The notes: generated by a model from the letters alone, not told the origin. 64,000 nt of DNA from Stichopus chloronotus (GCA_021234535.1 CM037842.1:12274010-12338009), one strand, 5' to 3'; numbered from the stretch's first letter, positions 24,601-38,550 are shown. Program-made: numbers and translations.

Positions 24601-25991
24601 AAGGGACATTAGCATAACGTAAACTGTATTGTAACAGTGGCTACGTTGAATATATCGTTCTTTTCAATCCTCCATTTTTTTGGTTTTTGTTTTTTTGTGT
24701 GTGTGTGTGTACGCTCTTAGAAGTTCCTACACTTCAGCTAGATTCTTGTTTTTCTTTTCATAAAGAGGGAGTTTTGTCAACTTTTCCGTTAGCAAACTCT
24801 CAGGCTGGGGGACCAAAACAGTTAGTAAAGACTAAAGTGCACGTCAGTAATGTAACATGTGTAAAAAAGCCTAGGTTATAGCATAAACCACCGAAGCAAA
24901 CAATTTGGTGTTAGTTGTAACCGGCATGACCCACTTGTTACGATGATTTTCCTTTTATTATAACAGTTGGAAGAAGCACATTATGATTGTGTAAGATTTG
25001 TCCTAGCTATGTCTAATACCTGGTATGTACAGCAACTTGCGTATTGGTTCACTGACGCTGACCAAAAGACATTCTTCAAGTTTAATTAATGTCAACTACA
25101 CATTCTGGTAGTTTGTTTTCCTGTTCACACACTTTAAGGCGAATGTGTATGGCATGTAGGAACTTGTTACATCTTCATTGTTCAAAGTTTTGCTAAAGAG
25201 CAACATAAAATGTTGCACTCCATCACCCAGCAAATGAAAAGAAACAAAAATCTAGTCTCACCTTGCATGGTTCTACAACTTAGTTTGGAGAGTTCCAATA
25301 AAGAGCTTCAATGAAGTTCTGATTATTTTCTTTTGTTTTCCCTTCTTTTTTGACATATGCATATGTAAAATCATAACGGTACTTTGCTTTGGAACAAATA
25401 TCTCAGGGCATATTGTTATGATGCATGCAGTTTGCAATGCAATCCTAAGGAGGACGCACGAGAAACACGAACTTAGAAATCCATTTACTTCTTCCCACTG
25501 TGTCTACTGAGTAGTCAAGGTATATCCATGGTTCTCTAGCAAATGACCAACTTACATGTAGCTTCTTGGTTTTAATTATGAACGTGCAATATTTGTTTCA
25601 AATTCAACCAATCACTGATGTGATGTTTATTCATGAGCAACCGTACAAATTGATTTATCCACATACTTCTCTCGCGAGTGTTACGTTGGTATTACACACT
25701 CATACACAGTGCATTGTAGTGTAATGCAATGGACAAGCAACTAGTGCTTCGTTAGCACTTCAAAAACTAGTCCTACTATTCGACAGGATTTTGTTATTCA
25801 TGCATATTCATAATATGAGCTCAGTTCATTTTAGACATGTGACGGGAGGTGGCTTGCAAGAATTTGTTAGATTTTATTCCACCGTTTCAGAGAGGAATTA
25901 GGTAATTTACAATACATTGACTATTTCTACCCTCACTTTGTTTTCTGCTTTTTTTTCTTCTTTTTTTTAAGATACTCTTCAACTACTTGTC

Positions 25992-26020
25992 GTCTTCTTC
26001 TTCTTCTTCTTCTTCTTCTT
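25992..26020. repeat. (CTT)n microsatellite
   Basis: About ten uninterrupted ctt units. Confidence 0.95.
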
Positions 26021-26480
26021 GGACTTGTGTTAGTCGTTTTTAATTCGCGTGTGTTATTGTGAACCGCCATCCTGTTTTCCAATCGGATGGCTGGGTGTAT
26101 AAAGTCTAAGGATTAAAAAAAGACTAAAATACCTCCCATCATTTTTAAGATGTTTCCTCGAGTTCTAAGAATGAGATTCACAGTTGCTTGATTTGGGTAC
26201 TGCGGTGCACTGTTGCGTCAAGCTTTGAACTTGGCCTATATTGTGTAAATCCCTCATTCAGCATTTGTTTTAAAATACCGCCCTCTTTCGATACCTAAAA
26301 TACAGCGCCATATACATATATGGCTTTGCTAAAATAGCGAAAATACCGCCCTCTTCAGGATACCCCGGTTGACGTGATGAGCACCATCACTGTACTTATT
26401 GACGGAAATCGTCAGCCCATTATCAGATATTAATTTATTTTTTCCATCGGAACTTCAAGACACGTACACTGTCGTCTCAC

Positions 26481-26563
26481 AAGATCAAGAGGAACTGGGA
26501 GAGGTAACGGAGAATTAAACTGACGTAAGTCCTGCAGAAATGTAACATCACTTGCTTCGAAAT
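26481..26563 (-). CDS. Weak candidate upstream exon of the minus-strand gene
   Basis: A minus-strand open segment lies between a gatgcag acceptor and a gtgaga donor. It reads FEASDVTFLQDLRQFN then SPLPLPVPLDL. It ends in phase 0, which fits the exon starting at 18769. There is no domain signal and the acceptor lacks a strong pyrimidine tract, so this is tentative. Confidence 0.3.
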
Positions 26564-26878
26564 CTGCATCCGAGAAATTGTCCCATGTAAAACTTTTACA
26601 AAATGATGAAAAAAACGGGAATCCTTGGTATTTGTTAGACATTGGCAAATGTCGATATGTTTAACAAAGGACAATTTCCACAAAAGCGCTATATGAAGTT
26701 TAAGGTATATTTCTTTCATTTTATTTTTATTTTTCTTTCATAGCAAAACCGTGATGAAAATTTGGATGTGATATGAGCCCATCTGTTGAGGGAAACGTTA
26801 GGTTACACTTCGCATCTTGTTAAAGTAGGATAGGGAGTGCTGATATACATTACACATAACAGTTTGCCTTTTCTTCTT

Positions 26879-27060
26879 CTTCCAAATCGGGTATAACATA
26901 TCACTTTAAAGATTTGTGGCAAAAATAATCTGTCACTTGAATGGCAAATTCAGTCAGAAAGTGGTCCACTATAGAGAGAAGAAGAAGTTCATTATTTTAC
27001 TTTTTTCTAATGCTGACATTCCATAGATAATATTCATGAGTATGTGCTTCATGCATCACC
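26879..27060. repeat. Diverged dispersed repeat, copy A (copy B at 32105-32310)
   Basis: It shares an ordered set of words with 32105-32310: tccaaat, atttgtgg, ggcaaattcagt/gacaaattctgt, gagagaa, and tagataatattcat/gagataatattcat. Same orientation, noncoding. Confidence 0.55.
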
Positions 27061-27758
27061 CATAGAAGTAGACAAGTTAGAATGACGTCACTGTAACCAC
27101 TCACACACTGAACAAATAAAGCCGTGCAATATACAGGAGGCGTGTTACGTTAAGGTAAAACACCCCTGCCTTAAACATTTGCCGTATATAGAGCAAGTAC
27201 GGCCTGAAAATTTGTTCGTTCGATATCTGACTACATCTGTGGAGAAATCAGAAGTTAACGCTACCGTTTTGTTTTTCTTTTTCTTTGAGAAAACCTGATA
27301 ATATGCAGGGAAAATGACCTCCCACTGTTTAGCTGTTTTGGAGTTACATTATTCTAAAAATTCCATTGGATCTTTATTTCACCGTGTCATGAGAAGGACT
27401 TTTGCCATATTTGGGCTTTCCCATATTGAACTGTGACTGTAAACTGTATTTGAGCACTGAAAATGTAAAATGCACAGTGCATGTAAATGCACTACTATCG
27501 AGACATTCATAGACATATATGTAGGTCATTCAACCAAGGAGTGGCTAGAGATTGAACAGTGGAGATACATAACGTTCACTGAGTGCGCTGTTGTACCATT
27601 TCGGAGACTCGCTTTTTCGCTAAGGCATAACTTCTACTAATCAGGCTACAAACGTTCCTTCTCATTTTTTGATATTCATAAGAACATTTAACAAACAATA
27701 AAAAATGAATTCATAATTTTGGAGATAAAGAATCAATGTCTTCTATCTCTTGACTCAC

Positions 27759-27833
27759 TTTCTGTCGTAACTTCAACAACGTAACTACCGGTATCGCTCT
27801 GGTGCCCTCTATTTGGAATCCGCTGCTCACACT
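27759..27833 (-). CDS. Weak candidate exon, minus strand
   Basis: A 75-nt segment lies between gatgcag and a consensus-like donor gtgagt (cagaaa before it). It reads SVSSGFQIEGTRAIPVVTLL then KLRQK. Phase 0 in and out would fit exon 18769 but not 26563, so at most one of the two candidates can be used as drawn. No domain is recognised. Confidence 0.25.
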
Positions 27834-27958
27834 CTGCATCGTGTGTAATTGTGTCATGTTATTTATACAGTGGTGTAATACCATGTGGAACAATTGCATG
27901 TATATAATTTTATTTGTAACGGTATTAGTTGAGAAAACTTGTAATGGAGAGAGAGAGA

Positions 27959-27977
27959 GGGGGGGGGGGGGGGGGGG
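27959..27977 (+). repeat. Poly(G) tract of 19
   Basis: One of the longest of about 35 poly(G)/poly(C) tracts in the window. It follows a short (GA)n run. Confidence 0.97.
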
Positions 27978-29563
27978 AGGGCGTGATTGTGTGAGTGGCA
28001 CAATGAGGGGAAGATTGAAGGTTTACTGTGTAGTCTCCCAGGTGTGACTATGCTAGGCCAGATGTAGTTCAATATTTTACATTGAATAAAAGTTTACTGG
28101 GTTGTAGATGTGATATACTTTGACCAGGATTTATTCAATTCCACCCAGTTTTCTTCAACTGCGAAGTGTATATCATAGGACACTCTCAAACACCAGACAA
28201 ACTTGACCCCCAACCACATTCTAAGCAGTCATTTTAGGGGGGGGGGGCGGCAAACTAGTGGTCCATGCACCAAATGTGAACCATGTGAGTATCATGAACC
28301 GAAAAAAAAAATAAAGAAGGAAATAAAGAATGAAAAACAAATGAACAAAAAGGGGGAAGTGATAAAAATATTATCCATTTACTGTCTTGTGATACTTTAT
28401 ATACTGCCAACTGTATGTTGCTTTTTATACCACTTGACGAAAGAGCTGATTTAAAGTGAATTGCGCGGAGGGCGGGCTTGCAACCTAAAACTAACTTTAT
28501 TGGTGGCAATGAGGCCCCTAATTGAAGATTGACCATCTCTCATATAACGAACCCTCGTCAAGACACATAGCTAGGTCAAATTTCTGGAGTCACTGACGGT
28601 GGGGGGGGAGGGGGGCTAGGAATGTGAGGTGGACTCACGGCCACCGGGGCACATGTGTCCTTAAGTTAATATTCGTCCCCCAAAAATTATCCAGACTGAC
28701 GAAATTTTTTGTCATTTCAAAGTCATTCATTATACAAATAACACTAAATCCTCACGTTTTGTAAAGGTCTCACATGCCGCATTTCTCGAGACACGTATAT
28801 CATAGCTGATAACATGACACAATAATGTAAGATAAGAGACACTAAGGCTCATTGAAATCCATGATATCATGGAAGCAATGGCTGTCACTGTCTTCTTTTA
28901 AATCATCTTATCAACGAGTGCTGTCAAATCTAGTCGGCCACTTTGATCATCTGCATACATTCACACGTTGGTCAAACGATAAGATAAAAAGAAGTTTAAA
29001 TTTTAACCAAAGTGATCGAAGGTTGAAGTTATTCAGTTATTTTAGTTCACTCTTAACTTTGTTTACTCGTCCATGATATCTTCTGATTTTTTTTTTATTT
29101 TTTATTTCTCCCTATTTGGTATTGCCAGGGAGCTGGAATCCATCTACCTGATATAACCGTTCGTTGTTGAAGACTCTCTATGTGATCATTACGTGTTCCT
29201 GTTTTAGTTTACCTCTAGCATATTTTGACCTGCAAGGAGGCACAAATTTGTCCAAACGTCTTACCGGCATGCGGCGCCCCCAGGCCTTTTACATTACTGA
29301 AAAGTACAAATTGTTTGAGCTGTGTAAACGTATATATATATATATTACAAACTAAAGCACACCCGTCACACGCATGCGTACGCCTCTGCATAGAAGAATC
29401 ACCCGACCACCAGCCAAAGCCATCTGTGTTGATACTGAGGTAGTAGTATTAGTAAACAGTTGAAACGGAAAAGGGATTGGTGATCCCAAATGAGTACAAA
29501 CTTTACCGAGGCAAGTGATTGGTATAACGGTACCTCGGAAGGTGTGAAGGGGGGTGTGACCGG

Positions 29564-29600
29564 TATAAATACAACAGCGTCCTTCGGCGTCAGGACACTC
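29564..29600 (+). promoter_or_regulatory. Core promoter of the Rh gene (TATA box and initiator)
   Basis: TATAAATA lies at 29564-29571, preceded by a GT-rich ggggtgtga box of the Krüppel-like type. An initiator-like tcagga has its A at 29592, 28 bp downstream, the usual TATA-to-start spacing. This predicts a 5' UTR of about 140 nt before the ATG at 29735. Seen: the motifs and spacing. Inferred: use as the start site. Confidence 0.6.
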
Positions 29601-29734
29601 ACTTGGACGCGTTCAGGTTTAAAGCCGGCGGCTCCAGCGTATACGCAAGGGAAAAAAATACTTTGCGATTTTTTCTTCCTTTTGGTCCAGAATTTTATCC
29701 CAAATCCTTTCTTTCACATTTTCCCATCGCAACC

Positions 29735-29888
29735 ATGGCCTGGTTTAGAGGAAAATTTGCAACTGTTCTTCTCATTTCGGAGGTCATTTTCATCTTGCTA
29801 TTTGGCCTTTTTGCGGAATATTCTAGCGAGGCTGGCAAAAAAATGGGTGAACATGAGGAGGTTAATTCGATTAACCGATTCTACGGAG
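29735..29888 (+). CDS. Rh-type ammonia channel, exon 1
   Basis: It encodes the N-terminus of a Rhesus-family glycoprotein, a 12-helix membrane channel conducting ammonia (and possibly CO2) across epithelial cell membranes. The ATG at 29735 sits in a good context (aaccatgg) and begins MAWFRGKFAT like vertebrate RhCG (MAW). One membrane segment (residues about 9-28, TVLLISEVIFILLFGLFAEY) is followed by a short polar extracellular loop. The exon ends at 29888 with donor gtacgt and one spare base. The loop (residues about 30-51) is shorter than in vertebrate RhBG/RhCG and has no N-x-S/T site. It joins exon 2 in phase (G plus TT giving Val). Confidence 0.92.
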
Positions 29889-32104
29889 GTACGTTATGAT
29901 GTTTACTTTTTATTTTTCTTTTTTAATTCTTTCGCCATATCTAAAAGAATGCAAAGTTTAGGTAACGTCTACGTATTATTAGGAGGTTGCAATACATCCT
30001 AAGTCAAAGTCCCTCCCTTGTATCCAACCCCCTCTCCCAATCCAAAAAAAAATATAGAGATACATATATATCGGGATCCCATACATTTTTTATTCTACCT
30101 TCAGTTTGTCAAATCGAAGCTTTCTGTTGTAGCTTTTATCGCAATTACAGATCAGTCAGCGTTTGGTCTAAAAGTTAATAGAGCTGGAGTGTACCAATGT
30201 AGTGTGTGGCAGATGTATGTCTGGCATTACCAACGAGAATCATTGTTTCTTGTAATAATTAATATATTATATCATCATCATGTGCGAAACAGAGGTGAGC
30301 TACCGGTACCTGCCGTGTCTCTTTATTCAATTAGGTGGTCACTAAGTAGGCCTACCGATTGTCGGGTAACGTTTAACCCAAGAACAAGAGGGAATAATAG
30401 AGAGATAATTTTCATTTTATCTAGTAAGAAGGGTATTTTCGTACCCAACAGTCTGTAACGAGGCATATGTAACTTACCTGGGGTAAAAGTTTATCCAACT
30501 GTTTTTAGAGCGTATACTGAAGCTTTACATATACTGAGGTTAATTACTATACACCAACCTACGTTAATGTACCTACCATGTGTGGCTAATGTGTGCCGTT
30601 CACATAAAAACTAAGTTGTATACAAATGCGTGTAGCATAATTTTACCAACAACAACCACCTGTGGATCGAGATCGAACATTGTAGACTGGGTATGTACCA
30701 CTGTACAGGATCTTTACTGAACTAGAACACGATCGTAAATTAAATTAGTTTTGATTTCAGCTGAATAACTTAAGATGAAGGCTTAAAAACAATTTAGGTT
30801 AAAAGGTAGGTACTAATGGGCACGGTCCGAGAGATGTACGGCACCACTTATCCCAGCCACTTACTGCTAGCCCCCCCCCCCCACACACACCCCCACACAC
30901 ACCGCAATCTCAGAGTCAGACATACTTCTAAAACAACTCCTTGTGCGAACACACTCCTAACATGTCCTGGTGAGCATACATGAGCCAAGTGTGTAATCAA
31001 AGTGCATTGCACTGTTCGAATTTGCTGTCAGAAAAGGAGCAGTTCTATCCAATTAAAAAAAAAGAATGCTTACCCCTTACCCAAAATGTAGCTGGGGGGG
31101 GGGGGTGGTGTAATGAGTGAGTGACGAGTTTACACGTACTGTTTTTGCACCGATAAAAGGCCTATCATTTAACAAGGTCAATTCGAAGGTATCTGTAACG
31201 AAAAACTGAAGCGACCAATATAGTTGGCAGAGGTAGCTTGCTTGTTTCCACTCTCCCGATCAGGTCGATATCAAGGACAATTCGCTGTTATACTATCCTT
31301 CGCGTAACAAAATGCTTAGCGCGCTTTAGTGGTAAAGTCTCCAAAGGAATGTCGAGCTGTCGCTTACTTGTCGTGGCCAGATTTGGAATACATACCAGCC
31401 GAATGAGCTAGCTACTTTCTGCTAGTTCTCCATACTTTTAGTGTTGTATCAATGAGTTAGCAGCTAGCATTAATGAGCTGTCATTGCGATAATTTGAGAC
31501 GGTACTGCGAATTTAACTTTCATTATACCTGTCGTTTTGCATTTTCCCCCTCTTTCGGCCTTCACCCTTCGAACCTAAGTTGTGCATGAGCACATGTTTC
31601 AAACTCGCTAAAGTCATTTTTTAAGGAAAACCTGAAAATAGTAAATGACATCATTTCTATCTTGAAGCAATGTAATCCGATGACAAGGGTCGCGTTATCC
31701 TCCTTAGGCTGAATACAGCCAGGGAGCTCCCGCCTCAGCTACTTGGGTATGACGACCATATATACTATTATACTGCATCAAAGAAACAGTGGCCAGTTCT
31801 GACCATTTCTAGCATATCCGTTGCTATAGCTGGCCAGGCATATTCTGAAAAAAAAAAAAAAAAAAAGCATCTCCATCATTGTGCGATCATGACATGACAA
31901 AATATCGCGATATCGCGGTATCTAAAATGAAGCACAATTCAGTTGTGAGAATACTCCTTTCAATTTTCGGAAATGGGTGTTCGCTGCATGTACTATGTAT
32001 AGGAGATTATATCTTCAAGCGGTATCCAGACTCCGACGGTTTGATACTTAGAAACGAGGTTAAGTAGTTGTGATATACATCTGAAATAACTTTTTTGTGC
32101 TTTC

Positions 32105-32310
32105 TTTCTCCAAATGCAATGGAAATATACCTATTTAACATATTTGTGGTAAACAAAAATGATCCGCCATTGACAAATTCTGTTAAAAAGTGCCTCAGTA
32201 GAGAAAAAAATACCTTTTTTTTTTTTTTTTGAGAATTTTTGAATTTTTCTTAAATGTTGACGCCAACGAGATAATATTCATCAGTTTGTCTTTTATGTCT
32301 CTCCCTAGCT
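32105..32310. repeat. Diverged dispersed repeat, copy B
   Basis: Related to 26879-27060 in the same orientation, with an added 17-nt T run at about 32216. Noncoding. Confidence 0.55.
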
Positions 32311-35300
32311 TTGGAAACAGGAGTGCCTTGGGTTGAAGGCCATCAGTGTCTACCTTCAGTGTCCAGGTGGGGAGGGAATTTTACGGGAACCGAAGGCCTG
32401 TATTTAAGGGTGCGCAACGCTGAGCGAGGAAAGCCCACCGGCTGATGCGCTATACCGTATGTTTTGGTGACATAGTCTGCTATGCTTTACGGAGGGTTAT
32501 GATTTTGTGTGTACTCCTCCAAGTCTGAAGTCCTATATCTCGATATGCAGTAACCTATATGAATGACCTGCCGGATTGACTTCAATGAGCTCAACAGATT
32601 GGCATGAAATAATAGGCCTATGGCAAAATTTTGGTACGTTTCTTTAAAGTGGTAATGCTTCAATTAACACATTTTTTTTTTTTTGGCACTGCGTGATGTC
32701 TGTTGTATTGTCACGCAATCATGCAATACTGGGCCGATTGTTTGAATACTACAAGCCCGTACGGGGGCATTGAGAACGGTAATGTTATGATATACGTCAA
32801 TAGTTATAGAAAATTCATCGTCTCAATTTTGTTTTCTCAGTTAAATCTGAGCAAATTCCGATCCATCTCTAGGTTCTCTCTCCCGTCTGCGAGGAAGGCA
32901 AACAGGTGCAGTTTATCACAAGAAAAAAGGGGTTAGACATATTCTCTATGACCTACATGTAACACAGGCTACGAATGACAACAACCTTACAGGAATCTGT
33001 CACGTACCAGGCAGGCATGATTTCGAGAAGCGTTGTTTGTGACACGTGTAGGCTATACCGCGTGGTTCATTTTATATGAAAATGTTCCATCTTGAACATA
33101 GGGCAATTGCGATACAGTCCCATCGATAAACGTAGATCTGCAAAAGCTTCATCTCCTCAAAGGATTTATGCATTCGATGAGTGACGGAATATGCAACATT
33201 TGAATGCTGGGAGGTTTGGATGGACAATTTATTGTCAAGCGACAAATAACTGACTTGATATATGCGAAACTTATTTCTTGCTTATATCTTACTGCCGTAC
33301 TTAAGGTTCCAAATTACAATTTCAATCCTAAGTGTGTAGAAGAGGGTGGGTTAGGAGCCTATAGGGGGTGGGGTAGTGGTTATAAGGTTGAGGTGGTTAG
33401 TAACTGATAGTGTAGTGAATCTTAGTGAGGTGAAGTAGCCTGCGTAACGTTTCTGTCGCTGCCGTGGTACCGTCCGAAATAGATTCTTTTTTTCTCGTTG
33501 GGATACTGTAAGTTAAACGAAAGACAATTCCTCCACTACGGGGTATAGGGAAATTGCCTGACGATTGACGGTGGTGAAATGAGAATTTGGTAGAGAAGGG
33601 TAGTGTAGGGTGAAGTGGCTACAGAGGGGGCCGGAGGGGGAGTGAGAGGTATAGGGTTGAGTGGATTAGCCTAGCTATGATGTCTTGAGTGAAATCACTT
33701 TTTGCACTTTCTAAAGTGTATTGTTCCATTCGAGGTATCTTTCGCTCAGGCTGTATTCTCTGCGTAATCACTCAACGGTTTTTTTTTTTTTTTTCAAATA
33801 CATGAATATATCGTTTGCTATCTGCATAAACCGTACCATTCACTAGCTTTATGTTCAACGATTCGGTAAACTTATTGGTGGTTTTTTATGCCTCTAAAAT
33901 TCCCTTTGTATCCACTTCATATTCTGTAACAGCTACAAACATCGCGCGCACAAGTAAACCTCGTTTCAAACATTGAATAGATTCGAACAAAAAGATTCGA
34001 GAAAAAGAAATGAAAAAAGATGGGTCAGTTGGCACTTTTTCACGCTCTTTTTGTTATACCGCTTTTTGTAAACTTTCACACAAGAATGCAAATGCTTGAC
34101 TTTTTCGAGAGAAAGGGTATTTATAAGTTAACTCTCTCTTCTTTTTTTTTTTGGAGGGGGAAGAGGGGGGGGGGGTACTAAACCGATTATAGCATAAAAC
34201 CTCAACAGGTGTGGTAATTGGAACGTTGTTCAAAAGATTGTCCTCAATATTTTTTTTTGGAAATGTAGATGACCAGTAGATGAAAGTAAACCCGCACACT
34301 TTAGGCCCATAGGAATGTCTTATCATATTGATGTACCCAGCGTTGTCCAGTTAAGTTCGTTGGGTTACTCAACAGGATTACCAGAAACCAGAACAGGTCT
34401 AATATCAACAAAAGAAGAAAAAGAGGATTATCCCCTGGGGACAATTGTAGCGATATGTGTATTGTGTAAAGAAGCCTTAAAGAGTCTCTCTCAACTCAGT
34501 TCCAGATTTGGTAAAATTGACAGAGCGTTTTATTTCTACTTTATTAATCCGTGCGGACACTCTTCTGTTCCTCTCGATCAGTTGAGTGGCTTCTCTTAGC
34601 TTTGCTTTCCTTATTTTTTTTTAATTGCTATCGTGGATCTTTGGTTGACCTTTGACACCATTTTAATATGGCGCGCTTCCCCAGTAACTGTGAACAAGTG
34701 TGGATCAATAATTATTGCTTCACTAAGTAAGTTATTGCGTGTAGTGGCGACCTATGTGTGCGACCGGGAGTTACATTGATTGATGGCATGTTACATTTTC
34801 CTGGGGAGGGGGGATGATTTCATCTCTTTTCCTGTCTGGGTGTGTACCCGACGTTTTAACCGACCGACGGTTTAATCTTACTTTTTTTTTAATTTACCTG
34901 TATTTATTTCATTTTTGTGAGATGACGGACTGGCGGGGGGGGGGGGGGGTCGTGATATGCTGAGGATGGGCACATTAAACGCTCCCGCCTTTTATTCGTA
35001 ACAGTTACATTCAGTCTCCTTTACAATTATTATAATCGCCGCAAGATCAACTTGCTCTACTTGTCATCGAATATGCTTACGGAGGCGGGTCGGGTGGGGT
35101 GACGTCACAATCGTCGGTATACCGGTTTCAAGTAATATGTTGTCAGAAAAAAAAACTAAATTCCTTTTTGAGACAATGATGGCGAAAATAACAAACACCG
35201 ACAAAATGTTGTATCACTTGAATTTCATCCTGCAGTCAAAAAAAGTCGTTGGCAGTTTTTGAGAGGCAATGGCCTGAACTCGCATACAACACATCTTGGG

Positions 35301-38300
35301 CAGGGACCAGTCTTATTTCTCCCCGTTGTTTAAATATCATAATTGTGTGCGACGGCCATTGGCTGATAACACTCGATGGTGGGGAAACGGGTGGGGAGAC
35401 TTGAAAGCTCGACAGCTAGCCATGTAAAAAGTGAAGGGGGGGGGGGCTAAAGGTATGTTTAATCCATCCCTACCCGCAAATATTTGCAGAGTGTTCGCAG
35501 AACGAATGGAAGAGGACATAGCATGCATAATTGAAATTGCAGAATGCATATATGAGATCCTTATTTCAAGGCTGGGTAAATACAGCTTATAAAATTCGTG
35601 AACTACCGTTTCCGGCCATGGGGAGGGAGGGATTGGTTGTAAAACCGAAAATTTTCATGTACGCTCCACGAAGGCTACTGATTTAGGGGCTCCGCTTAGG
35701 TAATTCTGAAGACCAACCCCTTCGAATATATTCCCCCGCCCCCTCCTCTCCCCGAATGTTGTTTTCGTTACGTCGTGCCAGCCAATTCGTAATGTTCAGT
35801 AATGCCTGATGTATAAATCCCCTTAGTTGCACTGATGTGTAACGTAAGATTTTCCTCAGCTAACGTGGAACAATTGAAGTGTGCTTGACCTTACCAGACC
35901 GATAAACGGAAAAGGAGACTCACTTTTGTTAGTTTCGAAGCATGCGTTGTCATTGCATCACCCTACAAATGTAAGAAGTATTGACATGATAAACGCTATT
36001 GTATATATTTACATTTATCTCCCGGAACCGGACAATAGCTGCATGTAATTGCTTCTTGATTGACCTATATATCACCATACTCTGACAATGCAGTGGCAGA
36101 CGCGTGATTCCCTATAGCTTTAAGGCTACAGATGAACAAGTGTTACCCTACATATTCCAAGGATTTATAGGCTGAGATATGTTACTAAATAGTTAAGTCG
36201 CTAAACCATGTTGGAGATATTTATAATCATACTTTAAAACATGTTGGACCATGTTCGCCATTATATCATATTGTGAACACCGTTGGTCAAGCTGGCGCAA
36301 GCATAGATGGCGTGACAGCCTATAGGCTTACCAATCAAAGCCTACTTACAGGGCCTATCGTGACATATTGCAATGTCACCACACTGTCTGAAACTCATGG
36401 TTGAACAAGTTATTCTCTGTCACACCAGAATCTGCCAGATTTTACCGATAGCCGCACTGATCCACTGGACTCGTGCTGTACCTTGCAAAGGTCACTTAAA
36501 GTGATGCGTGCGCACTGAAAAACCAGAAAGATAAGGCTATGTTTGATCTTAAATTTTTCTTTATTTTTAAGTGTACACGCGAGCTTGTATATGGACTCAC
36601 TAAGTCTTTCAATGAAGGAAAATGACAGTAATTACTTTGAAAAGAAACGGGATTGGCATAATACAGTAAAATACAGAAATCATATTTGAAAAAAAAGAAA
36701 CAAAAAAAAAACGATTCTAACTATAACCGCCTACATAATGAATAAACAGTACAGGTCTCACTGTGACGTCGTACCGAAAACATATACTACTCGAGTCGTC
36801 GCTCCTTGGCCGGTATTGGGAATTGTAGTATTTGGTGAAAGGAAGCACTGTATTTACAAATAACCTACAAACTGAACACAACATTGAGGCCCACAGAGGC
36901 CCTGAGTTGTTTTGACTAACTTAATATTCAACACTAGTATACTCCCCAATTTCAACGTTTCTACTTTTTGCCTACACTCGCAATCACTTTAAGGGCTTAT
37001 TTTACTGTCAATTGAATTGGGTTCTTGAGTGAAGGAGAATAATTTTTTTTTTCAGACTTCATGCCAATATCTTACTCCTAAGCTAAGATATTTTTGCTGT
37101 TTGAAGAATGGTCAAGAAAGACTACCAAAGTGCCATGTAAAAGTGGCAAATTATTGCAGAAGTCTATGTATTTTCTCCGAAATTTAAGCCTCATTTATCC
37201 CTGAAATTTGACACAGGGAAAATGTAGAAAGGTAGATTATAAAATCTGGAGGAAATTAAGGTCACATCTCTGAAGCTTATGTTTCTTTCAAAACAATCAA
37301 CACATTAAAAGGAAGTACATATACATATATAAATGTGACGGTCAGTCCGGTTGGTTTTTGGAATGATATTGGTAGTACTGGCTCATCATTGGTTTAATTG
37401 AGCCACATTACATTCATGTATAGGTTACCCCTTGTTAAGATGTGAAAATCACTTGCTGTATACCAGTGATGCGACCAGGTATATATTGTAACAATGAAGT
37501 ACCGATGGCGGCATATAACACGGTGAATGTAAACAAAGTGGATAAAGTGTACCCTGTAAGAATAAACACTCTGAACAGCTGATCTTGAGTACTGTATAAT
37601 TGAACAAACGCCTTTGTAATCGTTTTGGAGTTGTTTGTAAAGAGATAAAATCTTCACGTCACAGTACGACAATGTACATATAAATGTGTAATAATTAATA
37701 AAACAGCTGCAACCGCGTGGTTCTATGCCAATGGGCAAACTATAAAAGGTCCAGTGTGTACTTTACAAGACAATGCACTGTCAAAGGCGACTGGGAGATG
37801 ACTAGAACCTGCCATTGTAAAGCATGGTACATCAGACTACCGAGAATGCGCCACTTGTGGCGCAAAGTGTGGACTGAAGTGCATCCCAACCCCCAACCCC
37901 CCAACCCCACCCTCCCAAACTAAATACTGAATAAAAAAAGGAAAGACATACAGTAGCCATAAGCCACAGTTTGTATTAAAACTGAGATAACTTACCAAAA
38001 ACTTAGACATCTTGTGGAATACTTTCGCTTGGAAAAGTGTGAAAAGCTTGCACAGTTTTGCCTATAAACCTCTTCGGAAACAAAGCAATTCAATGACTGT
38101 ATCGGGAGGGTCACCCCGGCAAATATCCTCTCCAAGTCTTATACGAAATGCGAATTCAATTATATCAAAACCCGCCACCTCCCCCCCCCCCCCCCCCTCG
38201 CCTGGACCAGGAACCATTATACAAATCGTTATCGATGTTATGGTCCTACACAAGACCCAAGTGTAAACAAAAGTGAAGAAAAAAACATAAACATTATTTT

Positions 38301-38550
38301 GTGAATTGACCTAAATTGAAAGTGAGTCCGCAGCAGGGTTCCAACACGCAGGCTACATGTGCCATGTACCAACGCTTCACCGTCCAAGCAGATGTTGGTA
38401 CGTACCGTTTTTTGAACTACATACCGTACCTTCGGTATTGTGCAGTAAGAGGTGGTACATGTCCGTTGTGCGGGCTATAGTAACATCCCAGCGATCACCT
38501 AGAGAACACTGCACCACCAAGACGTATATGGTACGCTGAATGTGCAATAG

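Larger units (their letters stand above)
18770..26480. other. Stretch without a firm gene (intron or intergenic)
   Basis: If the weak exon at 26481-26563 is real this is an intron of the minus-strand gene; otherwise it is intergenic. It holds a MITE (19147-19377), short tandem repeats (19020-19495, 21560-21670), (CTT)n at 25992-26020, and poly(G)/poly(C) at 20104-20115 and 22777-22788. The longest open frames (under 130 codons) have no recognisable domain. Confidence 0.5.
26564..29563. other. Intergenic or intron sequence up to the Rh promoter
   Basis: It holds a dispersed repeat (26879-27060), a weak exon candidate (27759-27833), a 19-nt poly(G) (27959-27977), and G-rich runs at 28237-28247 and about 28600. 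No firm gene. The minus-strand gene must begin here or further away, so this is the likely divergent promoter region. Confidence 0.45.
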
